From: PALSA-968 sp964387075
Lineage (GTDB): Bacteria; Bacteroidota; Bacteroidia; B-17B0; Aurantibacillaceae
Direction of reading: 5' to 3'
Assembly (NCBI GenBank): GCA_964387075.1
Contig: CAYLVB010000003.1
Coordinates: 1-64,000, forward strand
DNA: 64,000 nucleotides
Of the stretch, positions 24,540-31,786 are shown in pieces. How positions within the stretch are numbered: the stretch's first letter is position 1; each line of letters begins with the position of its first letter. The position numbers were made by a program, and so were the translations under genes. The notes beneath the pieces are model-generated. The model saw nothing but the letters and a program-made list of their open reading frames with translations. It was not told the DNA's origin and did not search any database.

Positions 24540-25859
24540 ATGGATAAACTGAAAGAGAAATTCCGCGAAAAAGCTACCCCCCTTGCCGCCGAGATCAAGA
24601 CCTTAATTAAAGAACATGGCGACGTGAAACTGGGCGAATACACCGTTTCGCAGGTGTACCAGGGCATGAAGGGAATGATCGGTATGGTAACCGAAACGTC
24701 GCGCCTGGATCCCGAAGAAGGGATCCGTTTCCGCGGATACTCTATACCCGAGCTACGTAAGCAATTGCCCAAAGCGCCGGGCGGCACCGAGCCTCTGCCT
24801 GAGGGAATTTTTTACCTGATGCTGATCGGCGAACTGCCTACCCAGGATGATGTAACATTTATCACCAACGAGTGGCAGAAACGCAGCAACGTGCCTAAGC
24901 ACGTTTTTGATGTTCTGGAAAAACTTCCTGAAACCACGCACCCGATGACGCTGTTCTGCACCGCCGTTCTGGCGCTGCAAACCGAATCGGTTTTCGCGAA
25001 AGCTTACGCGAAAGGCATCAATAAAAAGGATTATTGGGAATATGTATATGAAGACGCGATGAACATGATCGCCCGTCTTCCACGTGTTGCCGCATACATC
25101 TACCGCAAAAAATACAAGAACAGCGTACACATTGAGCCCGATCATAAGCTCGACTGGGCGGCCAACCTGGCCCACATGATGGGCTACGAAGAATTTGATG
25201 TGAAACGTTTGATGCGTTTATACATGACCATTCATGTAGATCACGAAGGCGGAAACGTATCGGCACACGCTACGCATCTTGTAGGCAGTGCGCTGAGCGA
25301 TCCTTATCTTTCTTTCTGCGCGGGTATGGCCGGTTTGGCCGGTCCCTTGCACGGACTCGCGAACCAGGAAGTACTCCACTGGATCATGGAGCTGAAAGAG
25401 AATTTAGGCGGCGGTTTGCCAACCAAACAACAAATTGAAGAGTACATCAAGAAAACCCTTGCTGAAGGAAAGGTTGTTCCGGGATACGGCCACGCTGTAT
25501 TGCGTAAGACCGATCCGCGCTTTGCCGCGCAGCAGGATTTTTACAGGACCTGGATCAAGCATGACGATATCTGCGAGATCGTTCAAATGGTTTACGAGAT
25601 CGCTCCTCCCATCCTGGAATCTACCGGCAAGATCAAAAATCCATGGCCTAACGTAGATGCGCATTCAGGAGCACTGTTAACCCACTACGGCATTCATGAG
25701 CATGATTTCTATACTGTATTGTTCGGTGTATCACGTGCTTTAGGGGTAATGGCAAGCCTTATCTGGGACCGCGCCCTGGGTCATCCTATCGAGCGCCCGG
25801 GCTCTGTTACTACCGAGAATATCAAGGCTAAGATCGCGGCCGCTAAGGCAAAAGCTTAG
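24540..25859 (+). CDS. gltA: citrate synthase, mitochondrial-like type
   Basis: 439 residues. It condenses acetyl-CoA and oxaloacetate to citrate, the entry step of the TCA cycle. Catalytic residues sit at His271 (GPLHGLANQEV), His318 (GYGHAVLRKTDPRF) and Asp373 (NVDAHSG), almost the pig-heart numbering (274, 320, 375). Sequence such as RGYSIPELRKQLPKAPGG, HVDHEGGNVSAHATHLVG and SFCAGMAGLAGPLHG resembles mitochondrial enzymes more than the NADH-regulated proteobacterial GltA. A perfect-palindrome terminator follows at 25884-25907. Confidence 0.93.
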   Translation: MDKLKEKFREKATPLAAEIKTLIKEHGDVKLGEYTVSQVYQGMKGMIGMVTETSRLDPEEGIRFRGYSIPELRKQLPKAPGGTEPLPEGIFYLMLIGELPTQDDVTFITNEWQKRSNVPKHVFDVLEKLPETTHPMTLFCTAVLALQTESVFAKAYAKGINKKDYWEYVYEDAMNMIARLPRVAAYIYRKKYKNSVHIEPDHKLDWAANLAHMMGYEEFDVKRLMRLYMTIHVDHEGGNVSAHATHLVGSALSDPYLSFCAGMAGLAGPLHGLANQEVLHWIMELKENLGGGLPTKQQIEEYIKKTLAEGKVVPGYGHAVLRKTDPRFAAQQDFYRTWIKHDDICEIVQMVYEIAPPILESTGKIKNPWPNVDAHSGALLTHYGIHEHDFYTVLFGVSRALGVMASLIWDRALGHPIERPGSVTTENIKAKIAAAKAKA

Positions 25860-25883
25860 CAACGTATTGATTATAAGCAAATT

Positions 25884-25907
25884 GAATAGGGTCCTCGGAC
25901 CCTATTC
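25884..25907 (+). terminator. intrinsic terminator of gltA
   Basis: Perfect 11-bp inverted repeat (GAATAGGGTCC / GGACCCTATTC) with a 2-nt loop, followed by TTTT. Confidence 0.8.
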
Positions 25908-25944
25908 TTTTGACTTTTAACTTGTAACTTCTAACTTTTAACTC

Positions 25945-25952
25945 TATATTTG
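25945..25952 (+). promoter_or_regulatory. TATATTTG -7 box of rplS
   Basis: Consensus TAnnTTTG, 71 nt before ATG 26024. The predicted start of transcription near 25957 leaves a leader of about 65 nt. Confidence 0.55.
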
Positions 25953-25965
25953 CAGTCCGTTTTTT

Positions 25966-25995
25966 AGCCGCTGGTTACACAGGGTAGCGAATGCT
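25966..25995 (+). promoter_or_regulatory. structured 5' leader of rplS, possible L19 autoregulatory element
   Basis: Two nested stems can form: AGC (25966-25968) with GCT (25993-25995), and CGCT (25969-25972) with AGCG (25986-25989), leaving a 3-nt bulge and a 13-nt loop. It sits between the promoter box and the L19 start. Leader RNAs for bL19 have been reported in bacteria; whether this one matches a described class was not tested. Confidence 0.4.
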
Positions 25996-26023
25996 GGAAA
26001 GCTTAACTAAATATTAAAGAGTC

Positions 26024-26410
26024 ATGAGTTTATTACTTGATTTCGTAAAAAAGACCCTCACTCCCGAGGTTAAACATCCTAATTTCAAAGCCGGTGATAC
26101 TGTAACTGTACACTACAAAATTAAAGAGGGTGATAAAGAGCGTGTTCAGCAATACACAGGTGTTGTTATTCAGCGTAAAAATGAAAGAGCCACTGCGAGC
26201 TTCACGGTTCGTAAGATCTCTAACGGGATAGGCGTTGAGCGTATCTTCCCCGTAGCTTCTCCTTTTATCGAGAAAATTGAGATCGGCAAAGTGGGTGATG
26301 TTCGTCGCGCTAAAATGTACTACCTCCGCGAGCGTACCGGCAAGGCCGCACGTATCCGCGAACGTATCATGAACACCGAAACGGAAACGGCTACAGCTGA
26401 AACCAAATAA
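26024..26410 (+). CDS. rplS: 50S ribosomal protein L19
   Basis: 128 residues, full length. Typical bL19 features: FKAGDTVTVHYKIKEGDKER, QQYTGVVIQRKNERATASFT, IGVERIFPVASPFIEKIEI and the basic VGDVRRAKMYYLRERTGKAARIRE. It binds near the 30S-50S interface. Unusually it stands alone, not in the rpsP-rimM-trmD-rplS operon of many bacteria, and has its own promoter, structured leader and strong terminator. Confidence 0.97.
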   Translation: MSLLLDFVKKTLTPEVKHPNFKAGDTVTVHYKIKEGDKERVQQYTGVVIQRKNERATASFTVRKISNGIGVERIFPVASPFIEKIEIGKVGDVRRAKMYYLRERTGKAARIRERIMNTETETATAETK

Positions 26411-26432
26411 GAAATAATATCTTTCTATATAG

Positions 26433-26464
26433 AAAAGGCCCCCGCCGATGGTGGGGGCCTTTTT
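26433..26464 (+). terminator. strong intrinsic terminator of rplS
   Basis: Fourteen-bp stem (AAAAGGCCCCCGCC with GGTGGGGGCCTTTT, one G-T pair) and a short GAT loop, ending in a T-run; it starts 23 bases after the rplS stop. Confidence 0.9.
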
Positions 26465-26481
26465 GTTTCTCCGAATTGTTT

Positions 26482-26666
26482 GGCCCCGCCGGGGCCATTT
26501 TGTTTTTGATCTGAATTGCTACGAATGTTTAGCTCCTACGGAGCCGTATAATTGCCTGATCCCGGAAAAGTCATTATTCCCCCGTTGTGCAACGTGATTA
26601 CCGGTCCCGGAGGGACCTGACTTTCTTTAAAAAACCAACTGCCCGGCTACATGGCTCAGAGGAGCC
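26482..26666. repeat. cluster of five short palindromes (REP-like)
   Basis: The 333-base gap between rplS and purD contains no ORF of note, only the terminator and five hairpins: GGCCCC-GCC-GGGGCC (26482-26496), GCTCC-TAC-GGAGC (26532-26544), CGTTG-TG-CAACG (26583-26594), GGTCCC-GGA-GGGACC (26603-26617) and GGCTC-AGAG-GAGCC (26653-26666). Three share a 3-nt loop and the form GGnnCC/GGnnCC. They look like dispersed repetitive palindromes rather than terminators, since none has a T-run. Confidence 0.65.
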
Positions 26667-26731
26667 AAACGGACGTTAGCAGAAAATCATAAAGCGTGCT
26701 GAACTAGGTTTTGCCGTACGCCAAATAGCCG

Positions 26732-26739
26732 TAATTTCG
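26732..26739 (+). promoter_or_regulatory. TAATTTCG -7-like box of purD, 4 nt from the start
   Basis: Near-match to TAnnTTTG (C for T at position 7), with four bases to ATG 26744, the same spacing as at rluF and the LuxR-type gene. Confidence 0.35.
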
Positions 26740-26743
26740 TAGC

Positions 26744-28036
26744 ATGAACGTATTGATCCTAGGCAGCGGCGGACGAGAGCACGCTTTCGCCTACAAAATA
26801 TCGCAGAGTAAAAAGCTGGAGAACCTTTATATAGCACCGGGCAATGCCGGTACCTCGCATTGTGGCACCAACGTAAATATGTCTGTCACCGATTTTGAGG
26901 CCATTAAGCGCTTTGTTTGGGAAAAAGGCATTGATATGGTTGTGGTAGGACCGGAAGACCCGCTGGTGAAAGGTATTTACGATTTTTTTAAAGGCGACGA
27001 GGTGCTGAAGGATGTGGCCATCATTGGTCCCTCGAAAGCAGGAGCACAATTAGAGGGAAGCAAGGATTTTTCGAAAGAGTTCATGATACGCCATAAGATC
27101 CCCACGGCGCGTTACCAGACCTTTACCAAAGATACTTTAGAGGAAGGGTTGAAATTCCTGGAAACGCTTTCTCCGCCTTATGTTTTAAAAGCTGATGGAT
27201 TGGCGGCCGGTAAAGGCGTTGTTATTCCAGATACATTGAATGAAGCGAAAAAAGAGCTGAACGAAATGCTGGCTAAAGCAAAGTTTGGTCATGCTTCGGC
27301 CAAGGTGGTAATAGAAGAATTTTTAAAAGGAATTGAGCTTTCAGTTTTTGTTTTGACCGACGGGAAGAATTACAAGATACTTCCCGCCGCGAAAGATTAT
27401 AAACGCATTGGCGAAGGAGATACAGGATTGAATACCGGGGGAATGGGCGCCGTGAGCCCTGTACCATTCGCTGACGCTGCATTCCTGAAAAAAGTGGAAG
27501 AGCGCGTGGCCATTCCTACCCTAAAAGGTTTGCAACAGGAGAACATCATTTACAAAGGATTTATATTCATTGGCCTGATGAACTGTAACGGAGATCCGCA
27601 GGTAATAGAGTATAATTGCAGAATGGGAGATCCTGAAACAGAAGTGGTGCTTCCACGCGTTAAAACAGACCTGCTTGAATTATTTGAAGCAGTTGCTGAA
27701 GAAAAACTTGATAAGATCACGCTTGAAGTGGATGATCGCATCGCTACCACAGTGGTAATGGTATCGGGCGGCTACCCTGAAGATTATGAAAAGAATAAAG
27801 TAGTGAGCGGACTTGATAAAACCATCGACAGCATTGTATTTCACGCCGGAACAAAAGCGGATGGCGACAAAGTGCTCACGAGCGGTGGACGTGTTTTCGC
27901 GGTTACTTCTTTCGGGAACAGTATTGAAGAAGCTGTGAACAAAAGTTTTAAGAATGCCGAGCTGATCGCTTATGATAAAAAGTATTATCGTAAGGATATT
28001 GGTAAAGATCTTATGAAATTAGAAAAAGTAAAATAA
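26744..28036 (+). CDS. purD: phosphoribosylamine--glycine ligase
   Basis: 430 residues, full-length ATP-grasp enzyme of purine synthesis that joins glycine to phosphoribosylamine. Motifs: MNVLILGSGGREHAFAYK, then MVVVGPEDPLVKGIYDFF, KADGLAAGKGVVIP, EEFLKGIELSVFVLTDG, and NTGGMGAVSP with YNCRMGDPETEVVLPR carrying nucleotide- and Mg-binding residues. The TAA overlaps the ATG of the MarC gene (TAATG), so purD-marC-rnhA is one transcription unit. Confidence 0.96.
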   Translation: MNVLILGSGGREHAFAYKISQSKKLENLYIAPGNAGTSHCGTNVNMSVTDFEAIKRFVWEKGIDMVVVGPEDPLVKGIYDFFKGDEVLKDVAIIGPSKAGAQLEGSKDFSKEFMIRHKIPTARYQTFTKDTLEEGLKFLETLSPPYVLKADGLAAGKGVVIPDTLNEAKKELNEMLAKAKFGHASAKVVIEEFLKGIELSVFVLTDGKNYKILPAAKDYKRIGEGDTGLNTGGMGAVSPVPFADAAFLKKVEERVAIPTLKGLQQENIIYKGFIFIGLMNCNGDPQVIEYNCRMGDPETEVVLPRVKTDLLELFEAVAEEKLDKITLEVDDRIATTVVMVSGGYPEDYEKNKVVSGLDKTIDSIVFHAGTKADGDKVLTSGGRVFAVTSFGNSIEEAVNKSFKNAELIAYDKKYYRKDIGKDLMKLEKVK

Positions 28037-28608
28037 TGGACTTCTCTTTCGATTTAAAAGAAATCGCGACAGTAACAATGGTACTGTTCGCTGTGATCGA
28101 TGTGATCGGCTCTATACCCGTGATCATCGGTCTTAAACAAAAAGTGGGCGAGATACAATCGATGAAAGCTTCGCTTGTATCTATGATCATTATGATCGTG
28201 TTTCTTTTTGCCGGCGAGTCGATACTCGGTATCATCGGGCTTTCTACCAAGGATTTCGCCATCGCGGGTTCTTTGGTCATATTTTTCATTGCTTTGGAAA
28301 TGATCCTGGGTATTCGTCTGTATAAGGATGAGGTTTCCTCCACGGCTTCGGTGATCCCGGTAGCTTTTCCCTTAATTGCCGGAACCGGAACGCTTACCAC
28401 CTTACTTTCTATGCGCGCGCAATACAGCATGCTTTCTCTGTTGATCGGTATCGTGATCAACGTGGGTATCGTTTACCTGGTATTGAGTAACCTAAAGCAT
28501 ATTGAAAGAATACTGGGAGTAAGCGGCATCGCCATCTTAAGAAAGGTCTTCGGCATTATTCTTTTGGCCATAGCGGTTAAGATCTTCAGGACAAATACCG
28601 GCCTTTAA
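28036..28608 (+). CDS. MarC family integral membrane protein
   Basis: 190 residues with six transmembrane segments. Family signatures: TMVLFAVIDVIGSIPVIIGL near the N-terminus and VIPVAFPLIAGTGTLTTLL in the middle. MarC/UPF0056 proteins are inner-membrane proteins of unresolved function; the name comes from the mar locus but they do not confer multidrug resistance themselves. It overlaps purD by one base, and rnhA starts directly after its stop. Confidence 0.88.
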   Translation: MDFSFDLKEIATVTMVLFAVIDVIGSIPVIIGLKQKVGEIQSMKASLVSMIIMIVFLFAGESILGIIGLSTKDFAIAGSLVIFFIALEMILGIRLYKDEVSSTASVIPVAFPLIAGTGTLTTLLSMRAQYSMLSLLIGIVINVGIVYLVLSNLKHIERILGVSGIAILRKVFGIILLAIAVKIFRTNTGL

Positions 28609-29088
28609 TTGTCAGACGTCATTCATATCTATACCGACGGCGCCGCAAGCGGTAATCCCGGTCCCGGAGGCTACGGCATCGTGATGATGTACAAAGGTCA
28701 CCGCAAGGAATTAAGCGGTGGCTTCACGCACACCACCAATAACCGCATGGAACTTTTGGGCGTTATTGTGGCGCTTGAAAGTCTCAAGAAGCCGCACTGC
28801 GAGGTTTTAGTTCATTCCGACTCCAAATACGTAGTTGATGCCTTCGAAAAACGTTGGTTAGAAGGCTGGATCAAAAAGGACTTTAAAAAAGTAAAGAACG
28901 TAGACCTCTGGAAACGTCTGTTAGCCCTTACCAAAAAACACAAAGTAAAGTTCAAATGGGTTAAAGGTCACGCGGATAACGTAGAGAACAACCGTTGCGA
29001 TGAGCTGGCTGTTGAGGCTTATAAACAACCCGGTTTAAAACCCGATCATGGCTATAATCCCGAGCCTGATAACCCTATGGGGCTGTAA
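28609..29088 (+). CDS. rnhA: ribonuclease HI
   Basis: 159-residue enzyme that cuts RNA in RNA-DNA hybrids. The catalytic carboxylates are Asp10 (HIYTDGAASGNPG), Glu48 (NNRMELLGV), Asp71 (VHSDSKYVV) and Asp131 (NRCDELA), with His121 (KGHADN) as the usual flexible-loop histidine. The start is TTG at 28609, directly behind the MarC stop. The C-terminus is a short proline-rich extension. Confidence 0.93.
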   Translation: MSDVIHIYTDGAASGNPGPGGYGIVMMYKGHRKELSGGFTHTTNNRMELLGVIVALESLKKPHCEVLVHSDSKYVVDAFEKRWLEGWIKKDFKKVKNVDLWKRLLALTKKHKVKFKWVKGHADNVENNRCDELAVEAYKQPGLKPDHGYNPEPDNPMGL

Positions 29089-29106
29089 CTTGTTATCATT
29101 CCCGGC

Positions 29107-29862
29107 TTAATCGACTCTTTCGCCTAGTACCTCAAGTAAACTTTTAGCGTTCGAGGTCCTTGCCCGAAAAGGAGGATTTCTTCCTTTTGCCGCCTGCTTT
29201 TTGCAGTATTGATAGTGTTCCCTGGTTAGTTCAATTAGAAGCTTTATTTGAACAATACTCAAATAAATAGTATACGCATACTGAATATATGCATGCGCTG
29301 GAAAATTCTTTCTGCAAGATTCCATAGTTACATGCAACGCATGGGCTCTGATACTTTCATACTCAGGTAATACATCCACGAATTTACAGTTCTCAGATAA
29401 AGAAAGTGCCCCTTTATTTCTGTATTTCCGCGTGCCGAATTCTATAACACTTTGAAAGGCTCCATATTCTTGTTCCCCGAGCCAAAATTCTTTCACTGTG
29501 TTTTCATCATTGGCAGACTCGCTCAAAACACCCAATAATTGATCAAAGGGCTTAATCGCTAACACCTTATACATTTCCTGTTCATTTTTCGTTTCTTCGT
29601 TCTTTACTGAAATTGCAATCTCTATCAAACGCTTGCACGCCCATACTTCATCCGGCTTAAGATGAATGTGGAAAAAGAAAGTTTGATCATTCGATAGATA
29701 AAAAACGGGCCAGGGAAATTCAAAATTCCGGTTATGAATATCAGGGAGATTTTCGAGGTGCTTAACCATATATACATTTCCTTCCGATATAAGGGATACT
29801 TCTTTTCTCACTAATGTCCTTAAGAGAAAAAATCCTTCTTCCGTCAGCTTAAATTTCTGCAT
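29107..29862 (-). CDS. unrecognised protein, second gene of a pair
   Basis: 251 residues with no signal peptide or membrane helix and no family I recognise. The N-terminus KFKLTEEGFFLLRTLVRKE could be a small helical or winged-helix-like element; the middle has FFFHIHLKPDEVWACKRLIE, and the C-terminal 80 residues are predicted helical with Tyr- and Lys-rich segments. The ATG lies one base beyond the stop of the gene upstream, so both are cotranscribed. Base composition appears lower in GC than neighbouring housekeeping genes. The pair sits between rnhA and the sigma-factor locus. Functions such as phage defence or a toxin-antitoxin-like role are possible, but nothing in the sequence shows them. 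Confidence 0.6.
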   Translation of the reverse strand: MQKFKLTEEGFFLLRTLVRKEVSLISEGNVYMVKHLENLPDIHNRNFEFPWPVFYLSNDQTFFFHIHLKPDEVWACKRLIEIAISVKNEETKNEQEMYKVLAIKPFDQLLGVLSESANDENTVKEFWLGEQEYGAFQSVIEFGTRKYRNKGALSLSENCKFVDVLPEYESIRAHALHVTMESCRKNFPAHAYIQYAYTIYLSIVQIKLLIELTREHYQYCKKQAAKGRNPPFRARTSNAKSLLEVLGERVD

Positions 29863-29863
29863 T

Positions 29864-30259
29864 TTACTTCTTTAATATCTGATTAGCTTCTCTTATTAAT
29901 AAGAGCTGGGGCTTTATTACCAGGCGTTCGTATCTCGCAACAGAACCACTTCTACAAAACTTACCCTTTAAACGCACGATCTCTCCGGTATCAAGCGGGT
30001 TAAAAGCATCGGGCTTTCTGTTCTCATACATCAGGTAATTAAAAAGCAATATATCCTCGGGCACATAAGGTTTGTCTTTAAACAACCTCACATCAAAATA
30101 TCGCTGAAGACACCTGAGAAACAATACATCGGTCAATCGCTTATATCTGAGCAGGTCATTTTCTAAAGCAGCTCTTTGGCTGGTATCCAGGTAGTTAGAG
30201 GCTGCTATAAGTATTATTTCGCGGGGTGGCATGATCATAGGAGTATAACGAAGATCCAT
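29864..30259 (-). CDS. unrecognised small protein, first gene of a pair
   Basis: 131 residues, cytoplasmic, mostly helical by composition. Distinct stretches are MIMPPREIILIAASNYL, ALENDLLRYKRLTDVLFLRCLQ, and a C-terminal VRLKGKFCRSGSVARYERLV. No catalytic signature or DNA-binding motif is clear. A shorter start at the internal Met (MIMPPRE) is possible. It leads directly into the 251-residue gene. I cannot assign a function. Confidence 0.55.
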   Translation of the reverse strand: MDLRYTPMIMPPREIILIAASNYLDTSQRAALENDLLRYKRLTDVLFLRCLQRYFDVRLFKDKPYVPEDILLFNYLMYENRKPDAFNPLDTGEIVRLKGKFCRSGSVARYERLVIKPQLLLIREANQILKK

Positions 30260-30341
30260 GCCAAAAGATACCGGCTCTCAAAAAAATTATCTTTTTTGTA
30301 TCCTTTTCCAAAATCCTGCGTTATAAAGGAAACAGCCGGGC

Positions 30342-31160
30342 ATGATCAGGACTATTTCCATATTCCTTTCCTTCCTTATTTCCCACATGCTGCATGCCCA
30401 AACCAAATCATCTTACGGCAAAATTAAAAAAGCCCCAGCCTTTAAGGTGCGCAATCTCGGCGAGCCCATTACCTACCTGGGTAATTACTGCGGAAACACC
30501 AACATGAATAGAAGTGAGTTGCTGAATTGCGACAGCCTGAAAATAAAATACTGCTTCAATCTTCCGGCCGATTATATTGTTACCCGCTACCGCTTCAGCT
30601 GTTTTTCCGACGGGCAATTTTATTCTTTTGTAGTGAATAGTTGCCGCCTTACCACAGAAATAAAACAGGTCTTGTGGCGGGTGGAGCCCGGAACCAAAAT
30701 AAAATTTACCGGCATTATTGGCCAAAGGCGAGACAGCACCAAAAAAAGTTTCCAGGATCTTATTATACGTGTACATGAAAGTACAGACACCTCGCTTATT
30801 ACTTATAAGCTCGACAACAAGATACCGGAGCCCGCGCTCTTCTCTGTGAAAAGCCAATTGGAGCCTAAGGTAACTCGACTCGAACTTCAGTTCGTTGACC
30901 AGCTCTTCGTGAAGTGCGATTGTCTTGTGCCCACCTATGCCACTAATTTCAAGGTAGTTTCTTTCGATCTGCGCACCACTTACAATGGCTACAAGATGAT
31001 CTATACAGCCAAAGGCGCCGATCTTACCGAGGAAATGCGCTCAGCACTGCAACATGCCAAAACCGGCACTAAGTTCCATATAGAAAAGATAAGGGTACGT
31101 AGCGACAGCGGGATAACCGGTTATCTCAGTCCGCGCAGTTTTAAGGTGATTAATCCTTAA
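30342..31160 (+). CDS. secreted protein with two GldM-C-like modules
   Basis: 272 residues; signal peptide MIRTISIFLSFLISHMLHAQ. Two copies of one module follow, at about residues 40-145 and 165-270. Each ends with a hydrophobic strand, a T/S-E helix and then GTK-x-x-F/H (VEPGTKIKFTGI; AKTGTKFHIEKI). The second, with KVVSFDLRTTYNGY and LTEEMRSALQHAKTGTKF, resembles the C-terminal periplasmic domain of the gliding/T9SS motor protein GldM. Several cysteines occur in the first module. No GldM transmembrane anchor is present. The ECF sigma gene starts 68 bases downstream. The match is by pattern only. Confidence 0.6.
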   Translation: MIRTISIFLSFLISHMLHAQTKSSYGKIKKAPAFKVRNLGEPITYLGNYCGNTNMNRSELLNCDSLKIKYCFNLPADYIVTRYRFSCFSDGQFYSFVVNSCRLTTEIKQVLWRVEPGTKIKFTGIIGQRRDSTKKSFQDLIIRVHESTDTSLITYKLDNKIPEPALFSVKSQLEPKVTRLELQFVDQLFVKCDCLVPTYATNFKVVSFDLRTTYNGYKMIYTAKGADLTEEMRSALQHAKTGTKFHIEKIRVRSDSGITGYLSPRSFKVINP

Positions 31161-31228
31161 TTTTCATTATTTCTGTATCTTTTCCTGCCCTTTCCCGTTA
31201 CATTATCAACGCCCGCAAATAATAGGTT

Positions 31229-31774
31229 ATGGATGACGACCCGCAATTGGAAGCCAGGCTTATAGAAGAGGCCAAAAAGGACCCGCAAAGGTTCGAGCCG
31301 CTTTATAAGAAGTATTACGAACGCATACTGCGTTTTGTATATAAGAGAATGGAGAGCCTGGATGATACCCGCGAGATCACATCCGGGGTTTTTATAAAGG
31401 CGCTTACCAATATCGGTAAGTATAAAGACCGCGGTCATCCTTTCTCCAGCTGGCTATACCGCATAGCCCTGAATGAAATTGCGCAGTTCTACCGCGATGC
31501 GAAGAAGTTGCGGGTCGTAAGCATCGATTCGTTTGGCGCAAACAGGCTTGCCGACGAAACGGGAAAGAACGGGAATGATCTAAGTCCCGTTTTAGCAAGG
31601 GCGATGGAACACTTAGAGGTGGACGAGGTGCTGTTGCTTGAACTGCGTTTTTTTGAGAATAAGGCTTTTGCCGAAGTGGGCGCTATCCTGGATATTACCG
31701 AGAACAACGCCAAGGTGAAGACCTACCGTGTGCTGGACAAACTGAGAGAGATATTCAAAAAACTGAATGATTAA
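31229..31774 (+). CDS. ECF-type RNA polymerase sigma factor
   Basis: 181 residues. Region 2 covers about 22-95 (RFEPLYKKYYERILRFVYKR, then RGHPFSSWLYRIALNEIAQFYR) and region 4 about 125-178 (LLLELRFFENKAFAEVGAIL, DITENNAKVKTYRVLDKLRE). Length and lack of region 1.1 or 3 place it among ECF (group IV) sigma factors. It is followed after 12 bases by a one-TM protein that is the natural anti-sigma candidate, then by secreted proteins that may be regulon members. Confidence 0.88.
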   Translation: MDDDPQLEARLIEEAKKDPQRFEPLYKKYYERILRFVYKRMESLDDTREITSGVFIKALTNIGKYKDRGHPFSSWLYRIALNEIAQFYRDAKKLRVVSIDSFGANRLADETGKNGNDLSPVLARAMEHLEVDEVLLLELRFFENKAFAEVGAILDITENNAKVKTYRVLDKLREIFKKLND

Positions 31775-31786
31775 ATATATACGAAA

